64,000 bases of DNA, from assembly GCF_014360585.1 (NCBI RefSeq), contig NZ_JACIXG010000005.1:1-64000 (forward strand), written 5' to 3'. The stretch is from Nocardioides sp. (GTDB lineage: Bacteria; Actinomycetota; Actinomycetes; Propionibacteriales; Nocardioidaceae). Below, piece after piece: positions 19,826-27,665 of the stretch. The notes beneath the pieces were generated by a model that had not been told where the DNA came from, ran no database searches, and was given only the letters and a program-made list of their open reading frames with translations. The position numbers were made by a program, and so were the translations under genes. Every line of letters begins with the position of its first letter. Position 1 is the first letter of the stretch.

Positions 19826-21943
19826 ATGAGGCACGTCACATGGAGGACCACCGGGGCTGTCACGTTGCTGGCGGCCGCCACCCTCGGAATCACGACGTTG
19901 CCGCCGCCGACCTCGGCGAGCGGCGCCGACACGACGTACGCCTCGACGGCGCGCGCCAACCAAGGAGCCGGCGACTATCTCGTCGGCCGCGGCATCGCCG
20001 ACGTCACCGGCGAGGTGGCCGAGGCCGGGATGATGGGGTACGCCGATCTCGGCCAGGTCAGCAGCGGGCTGCACATGCGCCAGCGCGCCCGTGCGTTCGT
20101 GATCGGTGACCCGGAGTCGGACGAGCGCGTGGTCCACGTCCTCGCCGACGCGGGGATGATCTTCCAGAGCGTCCGCGACGCCGTCCTCGCCAAGCTCGAG
20201 CAGCGCTTCGGAGACACCTACACCGAGCGCAACGTGATGCTCACCGCGACCCACACCCACGCGGCGCCGGGCGGCTACTCGCACCACACGCTCTACAACA
20301 TCACCACCCTGGGCTACCACGGGAAGACCTTCCGCGCCCTCGTCGACGGGATCGTCACCTCCATCGAGCGGGCCGACGCCGACCTCGCGCCGGCCGAGCT
20401 GAGCGTGTCGACCAGCGAGCTCACCAACGCCAACGTCAACCGCTCGAAGACCGCGTTCGACCGCAACCCGGAGGCGGACAAGGCCCACTTCCCCGGTGGC
20501 GTCGACACCCGAAGCACCACCCTTCAGGTGCGCCGCGACGCCCCCGACGGGTCGACCAGCCTGGACGGGATCATCAACTGGTTCCCGGTCCACGCGACGA
20601 GCATGTCGACCGACAACACCCTGGTGAGCCCCGACAACAAGGGCTATGCCGAGTACGCCTGGGAGCGGCTCGCGCGAGGCGTCGACTATGTCGAGGACAG
20701 CCGCGACCCCGGCTTCGTGGCCTCCTTCGCGCAGACCAACGCCGGCGACATGTCGCCGAACCTCAACCTGCGGCCCTCCGACGGCCCGACCACCGACCAG
20801 TTCGAGAACACCCGGATCATCGGCACCAGGACGTACGACGCCGCCCGCCGCGGGCTCGGTGACGACCGGTCGCTGGCCGGAGGCGTCGACTCCCGGATCG
20901 TGTACGTCGACTTCGCGAACACCGCGGTGCGCCGCGAGTTCACGCCGGACGGGAAGCCGCACAGCACCTGTCCGGCCGCGCTCGGCGCGTCGTTCGCCGC
21001 TGGCAGCACCGAGGACGGTGGTGGCGGGCTGCCGATCTTCAAGGAGGGCAAGGACGGCGGCAACCCCGCGGTCGCGACGATCTCCGAGGCGCTCTACACC
21101 GCCAGCCCGGCGCTGCGGGCGTGCCAGGCGCCGAAGGAGATCCTGCTCCCGGTCGGGGCGCTCGACATGGTGCAGCAGAAGCTGCCGGTGCAGCTGGTCC
21201 GGATCGGCGACCTCTACCTCGTCGGGGTCCCGGCCGAGGTGACCGTGGTGTCCGGCCTGCGGCTGCGTCGCGCCGTCGCCGAGGCGGTCGGCACGGACCT
21301 CGACAACGTGCTGGTGCAGGGCTACACCAACGCCTACGCGCACTACCTGACCACGCCGGAGGAGTACGACGCCAAGGAGTACGAGGGCGCCTCGACGCTC
21401 TTCGGGCGCTACGAGCTCCCGGCGTTCATGCAGACCGTGGCCGATCTGGGTGCCGCGATGCGCACCGGGGTCGACGTCCCGCTCGGGGCCAAGGAGCGCG
21501 ACCGCAGCGCCCTCCAGCTCCCCTCGCCGCAGGGCGCTGTGGTGGCCGATGCGCCGCCGATCGCCAAGAAGTACGGCGACGTGCTGACCGCGCCGGCTGC
21601 GACGTACCGGCCCGGCGACCAGGTGAGCGTGACGTTCGCCGGCGCGCACCCCAACAACGATCCGCACCACGAGGGCAGCTACCTGACCGTGGAGCGGCGC
21701 GTCTCGACGAGCTCGGCCGCCGAGCCACGCTGGCAGCGGGTCGCCGACGACAGCGACTGGTCGACGAAGCTCCACTGGGCACGCTACGGCGTCGCCGCGT
21801 CGAAGGTGACGATCACCTGGGACGTACCGGACGGCGTGGAGCCCGGGAGCTACCGGATCCGCTACTTCGGTGACGCCCGGAGCCTGCTGGGGAACGTCCG
21901 CGCGATCAGCGGCACCAGCCCGACGTTCACGGTGGTCGACTGA
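19826..21943 (+). CDS. Secreted neutral/alkaline ceramidase
   Basis: 705 residues. Signal peptide 1-33 (RTTGAVTLLAAATLGITTLP then Ala-rich cleavage region). The family start YLVGRGIADVTGEVAEAGMMGYA is followed by the zinc-binding THTHAAPGGYSHH and the catalytic Ser in TNAGDMSPNLN, which corresponds to the active-site Ser of Pseudomonas ceramidase. An Ig-like C-terminal domain closes the protein. Hydrolyses the N-acyl bond of ceramide to sphingosine and fatty acid outside the cell. Its stop overlaps the start of the sphingomyelinase gene (TGATG), so the two steps of sphingomyelin breakdown are made together. Confidence 0.92.
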   Translation: MRHVTWRTTGAVTLLAAATLGITTLPPPTSASGADTTYASTARANQGAGDYLVGRGIADVTGEVAEAGMMGYADLGQVSSGLHMRQRARAFVIGDPESDERVVHVLADAGMIFQSVRDAVLAKLEQRFGDTYTERNVMLTATHTHAAPGGYSHHTLYNITTLGYHGKTFRALVDGIVTSIERADADLAPAELSVSTSELTNANVNRSKTAFDRNPEADKAHFPGGVDTRSTTLQVRRDAPDGSTSLDGIINWFPVHATSMSTDNTLVSPDNKGYAEYAWERLARGVDYVEDSRDPGFVASFAQTNAGDMSPNLNLRPSDGPTTDQFENTRIIGTRTYDAARRGLGDDRSLAGGVDSRIVYVDFANTAVRREFTPDGKPHSTCPAALGASFAAGSTEDGGGGLPIFKEGKDGGNPAVATISEALYTASPALRACQAPKEILLPVGALDMVQQKLPVQLVRIGDLYLVGVPAEVTVVSGLRLRRAVAEAVGTDLDNVLVQGYTNAYAHYLTTPEEYDAKEYEGASTLFGRYELPAFMQTVADLGAAMRTGVDVPLGAKERDRSALQLPSPQGAVVADAPPIAKKYGDVLTAPAATYRPGDQVSVTFAGAHPNNDPHHEGSYLTVERRVSTSSAAEPRWQRVADDSDWSTKLHWARYGVAASKVTITWDVPDGVEPGSYRIRYFGDARSLLGNVRAISGTSPTFTVVD

Positions 21944-22896
21944 TGCGCGCCGTGACAGCGATGGTCGCGGCGGCGTGTGCCATCGCCGCGATCGCAGGCC
22001 CCGGTACGGCGCCGGCATCGGCATCCGCCGGTGAAGACCTGGCGAGGCCTGCCCGGACCGGCCTGAGCATCCTGACCCACAACGTCGCGATGCTGCCGGC
22101 GATCGCCGGCGGCAAGGCCAACGCCACCAGGGCGGAGCTGATCGCGGGGGCCGACTATGTCCGCGGCCACGACGTCGTGGTGCTCCAGGAGGCGTTCGAC
22201 AACGGCCCCTCCGACACCCTGAAGTCGCGCCTGGCCAGCCGGTATCCCCATCAGACGCCGGTCCTCGGCCGCTCCCGCTCGGGCTGGGACGAGACGCTGG
22301 GGTCCTACTCCGCGCTCACCCCCGAGGACGGCGGCGTGACGATCCTCAGCCGGTGGCCGATCACCCATCGCACGCAGTACGTATACGCCGACGGCTGCGA
22401 CGCCGACTGGTTCTCCAACAAGGGCTTCGTCTACACCCGCCTCGACGTCGGCGGCCGCCCGGTGCACGTGGTCGGCACCCATGCGCAGGCCGAGGCCGCG
22501 CTGTGCTCGGACGCAGCCGCGACCCGAAAGCGGCAGTTCACCGAGCTCGACGGCTTCCTCGACGGACTGCGGATCCCGGCCGACGAGCCGATCGTGATCG
22601 CCGGCGACCTCAACGTGATCAAGGCTTCCCCGGAGTACGACGCGATGCTGTCCACGCTGGACGCCACCGCCCCGTCGTACGCCGGTCACCCCTACACCTG
22701 GGACCCGGAGACCAACCCGCTGGCGTCCTCGGGCGGGCGCGAGCACCTGGACTACGTCCTGTTCCGGCGCGGCCACATGCAGCCTCGGGGGTGGACCAAC
22801 ACCACCCTGACGCCGACCTCGCCGCCCTGGAGCGCGGGCGGGACGACCTACACCGACTACGCCGACCACTACCCGGTCAGGGGAGGGATCTCGTGA
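21943..22896 (+). CDS. Secreted sphingomyelinase C-like phosphodiesterase
   Basis: 317 residues. Signal peptide about 1-28. Endonuclease/exonuclease/phosphatase fold: LTHNVAMLP (metal-binding Asn), VVLQEAFDN (catalytic Glu), THAQAE, IAGDLNV (catalytic Asp/Asn) and the late YADHYPV with the general-base His. This arrangement, with the extracellular signal and the neighbouring ceramidase, points to a bacterial neutral sphingomyelinase that releases ceramide and phosphocholine rather than a nuclease. Two Cys (ADGCDADW and AALCSD) may form a disulfide as in secreted members. Overlaps both neighbours. Confidence 0.85.
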   Translation: MRAVTAMVAAACAIAAIAGPGTAPASASAGEDLARPARTGLSILTHNVAMLPAIAGGKANATRAELIAGADYVRGHDVVVLQEAFDNGPSDTLKSRLASRYPHQTPVLGRSRSGWDETLGSYSALTPEDGGVTILSRWPITHRTQYVYADGCDADWFSNKGFVYTRLDVGGRPVHVVGTHAQAEAALCSDAAATRKRQFTELDGFLDGLRIPADEPIVIAGDLNVIKASPEYDAMLSTLDATAPSYAGHPYTWDPETNPLASSGGREHLDYVLFRRGHMQPRGWTNTTLTPTSPPWSAGGTTYTDYADHYPVRGGIS

Positions 22897-24209
22897 GCTG
22901 GCAGAACTGGGCAGGCACCGAGCGGGTCACGCCTGCGCGCGTGGTCGCACCCGCGACGACCGACGAGGTGGCGGCCGCCGTCAAGGCGGCCGTCGGCGAC
23001 GAGCTGCCGGTGCGGATGATCGGATCCGGGCACTCGTTCACGGGGGCGGCGGTCGCCCCGGGCGTACAGCTGGTTCCGGACCGGCTCGACGGCGTGCACT
23101 CGGTCGACCGCGAGTCGGGCCTGGTGACGGTCGCCGCGGGCATCCCGCTGCACCGGCTCAACCCGATCCTCGCCCGGCACGGCCTGGCGATGGAGATCCT
23201 CGGCGACATCGACCGGCAGACGCTGGCGGGCGCGATCTCGACCGGCACGCACGGAAGCGGTGCGGAGTTCGGCAGCATCTCGACGCAGGTACGCGGCCTC
23301 GAGCTGGTGCTCGCCGACGGGTCGGTCGTGGAGTGCTCGGCGACCGAGCGGCCGGAGCTGTTCGAGGCCGCGCGGGTCTCGTTCGGCGCGCTCGGCGTGA
23401 TCACCAAGGTGACGCTGCAGTGCGTGCCGCTCTACGCGCTGCGCGCCATCGACGCGGCGGCGCCGCTCGAGGACGTGCTCGACGGCGTCGACGAGCTGGT
23501 GGCTGACAACGACCACTTCGAGTTCTTCTGGTTCCCGCACACGACGACGGCGCTGACCCGGCGGTTCCAGCGGCTGCCCGGCGACACCGAGCTGCGTCCG
23601 ATGAGCCGGCTGACTCGTACGGTCGACGACCGGATCGTCACCAACATCGGCTTCGAGGCGATGCTGCGGGCCGGCACCCGGTTCCCGCGCCTGGTCCCCG
23701 GGATCACCCGGTTCGTGACCAAGGCGCTCTCCGCGCGGGACTTCACCGACCTGGCGCCCAACGTGTTCGCGTCGGAACGGAACGTACGTTTCCGCGAGGG
23801 CGAGTACTTCGTGCCGCGCGACACCCTCGTCCCGGCGCTGCGCGAGCTGAAGCGGTGGGTCGACACCCACGATGAGCCGGTCTCGTTCCCGTTCGAGGTC
23901 CGGTTCGTACGCCACGACGACATCTGGCTCTCGCCGGCCTACCAGCGGGACTCGGCCGTCGTCGCCTTCCACCAGTACCACCGGATGCCGCACGAACGCT
24001 GGTTCGGCGTCTGTGAGGACGTCCTCGGTGCCGCCGGCGGCCGGCCGCACTGGGGCAAGATGCACCGGCTCGACGCGTCGGCGATGCGTGAGCGCTATCC
24101 CCGCTTCGGCGACTTCGTCGCGCTCCGCGACCACCTCGACCCCGCCGGGGTCTTTGCCAACCCCTACCTGGACCGCGTGCTCGGCCCAGCCCCGGAGGCC
24201 CGACGATGA
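22893..24209 (+). CDS. FAD-linked sugar-lactone/alditol oxidase
   Basis: 438 residues, cytosolic. FAD_binding_4 domain with GSGHSFTGAA; by analogy with Streptomyces alditol oxidase His47 in that motif would bind FAD covalently. The middle has GAISTGTHGSGAEFGSIS and the C-terminal ALO domain ends with HWGKMH. Oxidises a polyol or aldonolactone with oxygen or another acceptor. GTG 22893 overlaps the sphingomyelinase stop (GTGA) and follows GGGGAGGG. Its presence in a sphingolipid operon is not explained by known pathways. Confidence 0.88.
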   Translation: MSWQNWAGTERVTPARVVAPATTDEVAAAVKAAVGDELPVRMIGSGHSFTGAAVAPGVQLVPDRLDGVHSVDRESGLVTVAAGIPLHRLNPILARHGLAMEILGDIDRQTLAGAISTGTHGSGAEFGSISTQVRGLELVLADGSVVECSATERPELFEAARVSFGALGVITKVTLQCVPLYALRAIDAAAPLEDVLDGVDELVADNDHFEFFWFPHTTTALTRRFQRLPGDTELRPMSRLTRTVDDRIVTNIGFEAMLRAGTRFPRLVPGITRFVTKALSARDFTDLAPNVFASERNVRFREGEYFVPRDTLVPALRELKRWVDTHDEPVSFPFEVRFVRHDDIWLSPAYQRDSAVVAFHQYHRMPHERWFGVCEDVLGAAGGRPHWGKMHRLDASAMRERYPRFGDFVALRDHLDPAGVFANPYLDRVLGPAPEARR

Positions 24210-25414
24210 CCCTGACCCAGCCCGGCGGCCCCGCCCGAACTCCGTGGGTGGACCTGCTCGCCGCGACCGAGCACCTGGACCCGCCGTTCGCCGTCCTCGA
24301 CGTGGCGGCGGTGCGCACGAACGCGCACCAGCTGGTGCGCCGTGCCGCCGGGAAGCCGATCCGGGTGGCCAGCAAGTCGATCCGAGTGCGCTCGGTGATC
24401 CGGGATGCCCTGGATGTCCCCGGGATGTCCGGCATCCTCGCCTTCACCCTGCCCGAGGCGCTCTGGCTCGCCGAGGAGCACGAGGACGTGGTCGTGGGCT
24501 ACCCGACCACGCACCGTGAGGCGCTCCGGCGGCTGGCCGAGGACGACGAGCTCGCCTCCCGGGTCACCCTGATGGTCGACAGCCCCGACCACCTCGACCT
24601 GACGGCCGCGATCGTCGGCCCCGACGGTCCGCCGATCCGGATCTGCTTGGAGCTCGACGTCTCGCTCCGGCTCGCCGGCGGCCGGGTCCACCTGGGCGCT
24701 CGTCGTTCGCCGGTGCACGCACCGGAGGAGGCCGCCGCGCTGGCGCGCAAGGTCGCCGCCCACCCACGCTTCGAGCTGGTCGGCCTGATGGGTTACGAGG
24801 GCCAGATCGCGGGGATCGGCGACAACCAGCCCGGCCTGCGCAGGTTCGCGGTCCGGGAGATGCAGCGGCGGTCGGCCGCCGAGCTCGCCGAGCGTCGCGC
24901 CGACGCGGTCGCCGCTGTTCGGAGCGTCGCGCCGTTGGCGTTCGTCAACGGAGGTGGCACCGGCAGCCTCGAGCTCACCGCAGCCGAGCCGGCGGTCACC
25001 GAGGTGGCGGCCGGCTCCGGCCTGTTCGCACCCCGCCTGTTCGACTTCTACACCCGCTTCCGGCCCCAGCCCGCGGCGTACTTCGTGCTCTCGGTCGTAC
25101 GCCGCCCCTCCCCCCAGCACGCCACCGTGCTCGGCGGCGGGTGGATCGCGTCGGGCGCCGCCGGGAAGGACCGGCTGCCGACGCCGGTGTGGCCGCCGGA
25201 CCTGTCGCTCGTCGACCAGGAGGGTGCCGGTGAGGTGCAGACGCCGCTGGCGGGGCCGCGGGTCGATGACCTCGGCCTCGGTGACCACGTCTGGTTCCGG
25301 CACACCAAGGCCGGCGAGCTCTGCGAGCATGTCGACGAGATCGTCCTCGTCGAGGGCGCCCGGGTCGTCGACGTGGTCCCCACCTATCGCGGCGAGGGGA
25401 AGACCTTCCTCTGA
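24206..25414 (+). CDS. PLP-dependent alanine-racemase-fold enzyme (DSD1/D-threonine aldolase type)
   Basis: 402 residues. The N-terminal PLP barrel has Lys57 in RVASKSIRV, the internal aldimine Lys of fold type III; CLELDVSLRLAGGRVHLGARRS and NGGGTGSLE are further barrel strands. The C-terminal beta domain ends LCEHVDEIVLVEGARVVDVVPTYRGEGKTF, like D-threonine aldolase and D-serine dehydratase relatives that also use a metal. The exact substrate (D-amino acid or an amino alcohol) is unknown. ATGA overlap with the oxidase. An amino-alcohol role linked to sphingoid bases would be attractive but is speculation. Confidence 0.85.
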   Translation: MTLTQPGGPARTPWVDLLAATEHLDPPFAVLDVAAVRTNAHQLVRRAAGKPIRVASKSIRVRSVIRDALDVPGMSGILAFTLPEALWLAEEHEDVVVGYPTTHREALRRLAEDDELASRVTLMVDSPDHLDLTAAIVGPDGPPIRICLELDVSLRLAGGRVHLGARRSPVHAPEEAAALARKVAAHPRFELVGLMGYEGQIAGIGDNQPGLRRFAVREMQRRSAAELAERRADAVAAVRSVAPLAFVNGGGTGSLELTAAEPAVTEVAAGSGLFAPRLFDFYTRFRPQPAAYFVLSVVRRPSPQHATVLGGGWIASGAAGKDRLPTPVWPPDLSLVDQEGAGEVQTPLAGPRVDDLGLGDHVWFRHTKAGELCEHVDEIVLVEGARVVDVVPTYRGEGKTFL

Positions 25415-25430
25415 GAAGTCCTCGTCCGTC

Positions 25431-25473
25431 GGTCGAGCCGCGAGCGCCAGCGAGCGTGTCGAGACCAACACGG
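25431..25473 (-). repeat. Dispersed intergenic repeat, copy 2
   Basis: Reverse complement of the repeat at 38-90: the complement reads GTGTTGGTCTCGACACGCTCG and ends GCGGCTCGACC. Sits between convergent stops of the PLP enzyme and the TetR gene. The middle (GAGCGCCAGCGAGCG) resembles the repeat fragment at 5870-5886. Confidence 0.65.
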
Positions 25474-26073
25474 TCAGGAGGGCTGCTCGACCAGACCCAG
25501 CAGCTGGGTTGCGGCCAGATCGATCGCCGCGCCCGCGGTCTCCGCGTCGCCCTCGTTGAGGTAGAGCAGCGTCAGTCCGTCCACGATCGCGGTCAGGTAG
25601 CGCGCCAGCACCGCGACGTCGACCGTCCAGGTCACGCCGGCGCTGGCCGCGAGCCTCTCGATGACCGTGGTGTGCGCGTCCAGGTAGGTGCGGTACTGCA
25701 GCCGGGCGATCTCTGCCAGCGCCGGGCTGCGCGTCGCGTACTGCGTCAGCTCGTAGGTCACCCGGTGCTCGTCGGGGTTGTCCAGGACGTGCTGCCAGTA
25801 GGAGGCCAGCCCGCCGCGCAGCTTCTCCTCCAGCGTTCCCGGGCCGTCGATGATCTCCAGCGCCGGCGCCAGGGTGTGACCGGTGATCGTCGTGATCACC
25901 TGCTCCAGGAGCTCCTCCTTGGAGCGGAAGCAGTAGTGGAAGGTGCCGAGCGGCATGTCGGCCTCAGCCACGATGGACCGGGTCGTGGCCTGGGCGACGC
26001 CGTCGCGCGCCATCACCTGGATCGCGGCCTGGACCAGCAACCGTCGTCGTTCGTCTGCCGCCACCCTTGCCAC
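25474..26073 (-). CDS. TetR-family regulator
   Basis: 199 residues. N-terminal helix-turn-helix: AAIQVMARDGVAQATTRSIV, ADMPLGTFHYCFRSKEELL. The C-terminal domain is helical and unassigned. GTG at 26073 begins at VARVAADERRRLL, a usual distance before helix 1; a TTG at 26094 would add seven residues. Convergent with the sphingolipid operon and downstream of the arabinan operon, so the target is not obvious from context; either cluster is possible. Confidence 0.87.
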   Translation of the reverse strand: MARVAADERRRLLVQAAIQVMARDGVAQATTRSIVAEADMPLGTFHYCFRSKEELLEQVITTITGHTLAPALEIIDGPGTLEEKLRGGLASYWQHVLDNPDEHRVTYELTQYATRSPALAEIARLQYRTYLDAHTTVIERLAASAGVTWTVDVAVLARYLTAIVDGLTLLYLNEGDAETAGAAIDLAATQLLGLVEQPS

Positions 26074-26101
26074 GTGACCAAGACTAGCGTCCAAGACGGA
26101 G

Positions 26102-26139
26102 GCGACCTACCGGACCGGACGTGCGGTCCGGTAGGTCGC
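26102..26139. terminator. Terminator at end of arabinan operon
   Basis: Perfect 16-base arms GCGACCTACCGGACCG (26102-26117) and CGGTCCGGTAGGTCGC (26124-26139) with a 6-base loop. Lies 12 bases past the stop of the minus-strand GH43 gene and upstream of the TetR promoter. No long U-tract. Confidence 0.75.
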
Positions 26140-26151
26140 AAAGCCGAGCTC

Positions 26152-27657
26152 TCAGGTCAGAGCGAAGGTGCTGGAGCGTCGTCCTGCCGTGCCACCGACG
26201 GTGAGCGCACCGCGGTGGTGCTGGAGACAGCCGTCGCGGTCGGTCGCCACCTGCAGCGAGATCCCGCCCTTGACCGGGATCCGGCGGAAGCTGGCCGCAG
26301 CGGCGTACGCCGGCCCCGGCTCGACCGGGTCGATCCGGATCGTGTCACCGGCGACCCGGACGTACCTGTCGGGGAAGTTGACCGACTGCAGTGACTCCGA
26401 CCCGTCGCCCGCCAGCCCGGGCACGAACCGGAACTGGCTGTCGGCGAGCTCCCTCGGGGCATGGTCCACCCGCAGCGTGTACTCGTAGTGGCGTACGAAC
26501 GAGCCCGGCGCGTCCAGCGGGGTGAGCCGCACGATCGGCCCGCCCTTCCCGACCGGCACCCCGAACATGGGGGTGCCGTCCGCATGCCACACCACCTTCT
26601 GCATGCGGGCGTGCCGGTTCGGGTCGTAGAGGGGGTCGCCGGTGATGTCGCGGTAGTCCCGGGCGTGGTAGACGAGGACGTCGGTCACGCCGTCCTCGGC
26701 GACCGTGAACGAGTTGTGCCCCGGACCGTACTGTCCGGTCTGCTCATTGGTGGTGAACACCGGATCGGGGCTCTTGACCCACGACGCCGGGTCGAGCAGG
26801 TCGGCGTCCGCCGCAGCGGTGAGCAGGCCTATGCAGTAGCGCGAGTCGGTGGCGCTGGCCGAGAACGTCATGAAGACGCGGCCGTTGCGAACCAGCACCG
26901 CGGCTCCCTCGTTGACCTTGTAGCCCTGCACCTCCCAGCTGCGGGTCGGGGTCGCGATCCGCGCCGGGAAGGTGCTGATCGCGAACGGGGAGCTCATCTC
27001 GGCGATGTAGAGGCTGGTGTTGACCGCGATCTCGGGCTCGCTCTGCGCCCAGACCAGGTAGCGGCGGCCGGCGTGCTCGAACGTGGTGGCGTCGAGGGCG
27101 AAGCTCTGCCATGGCGTGATGATCTGCTGCGGAGCACCCCAGCCCGCGGGGTCGCGCGGGTCGGCGAGCGTGGACTCCATGACGTACATCCGGATCCGGA
27201 AGACGTCGTCGGAGTCGCCGGCCGCGAAGTAGACGTACCAGCGGCCGTCGATGCGGTGCAGCTCGGGTGCCCAGATGTGGCCGCCCATCTTCCCGCTGGC
27301 AGGGCGGCGCCAGATCACCGACTCCGCTGCGGTGGCGAGGCCGGCCAGCGAAGCCGATCCGCGGATCACCAGACGGTCGTACTCCGGAACGGAGCCGGTC
27401 AGGTAGTACATCCCGTCGACGGGCGGGGTGACGAACGGGTCGGCCCGGCGCTCGACGAGCGGGTTGAGGGTCGGCACTCCCCAGATCTCGGCGTCGCTGG
27501 GCATCGGGGTGGGCGGTGCCGCGGCGGCGGGCGCGGCGTACCCGGCGAGGGCAGCGGCCGCTCCGAGGCCGACCCCGGCCTGCAGCAGGTGGCGCCTGCT
27601 GAGGCCGGCCCGGAGGCTGAGATGGTTCAGGTGGTCGAGGTGGTTCAGGTCGGACAT
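26152..27657 (-). CDS. Secreted GH43-family glycosidase with AbfB-type domain
   Basis: 501 residues. Twin-arginine signal with SRRHLLQAGVGLGAAAALAG after an odd repeated LNHLDHLNHLS leader. Five-bladed GH43 propeller: RRADPFVTPPVDGMYYLTGS with the likely catalytic-base Asp, GHIWAPELHRIDGRWYVYFA, and EVQGYKVNEGAAVLVRNG with a Glu as probable acid. The last 130 residues (FVRHYEYTLRVDHAP, SLQSVNFPDRYVRV) look like an AbfB arabinose-binding domain. Likely exo-arabinofuranosidase on plant arabinan or arabinoxylan side chains. ATG 27657 has AGGAG upstream. Last gene of a three-gene operon, nine bases after GH51. Confidence 0.85.
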   Translation of the reverse strand: MSDLNHLDHLNHLSLRAGLSRRHLLQAGVGLGAAAALAGYAAPAAAAPPTPMPSDAEIWGVPTLNPLVERRADPFVTPPVDGMYYLTGSVPEYDRLVIRGSASLAGLATAAESVIWRRPASGKMGGHIWAPELHRIDGRWYVYFAAGDSDDVFRIRMYVMESTLADPRDPAGWGAPQQIITPWQSFALDATTFEHAGRRYLVWAQSEPEIAVNTSLYIAEMSSPFAISTFPARIATPTRSWEVQGYKVNEGAAVLVRNGRVFMTFSASATDSRYCIGLLTAAADADLLDPASWVKSPDPVFTTNEQTGQYGPGHNSFTVAEDGVTDVLVYHARDYRDITGDPLYDPNRHARMQKVVWHADGTPMFGVPVGKGGPIVRLTPLDAPGSFVRHYEYTLRVDHAPRELADSQFRFVPGLAGDGSESLQSVNFPDRYVRVAGDTIRIDPVEPGPAYAAAASFRRIPVKGGISLQVATDRDGCLQHHRGALTVGGTAGRRSSTFALT

Positions 27658-27665
27658 GGGTGCTC

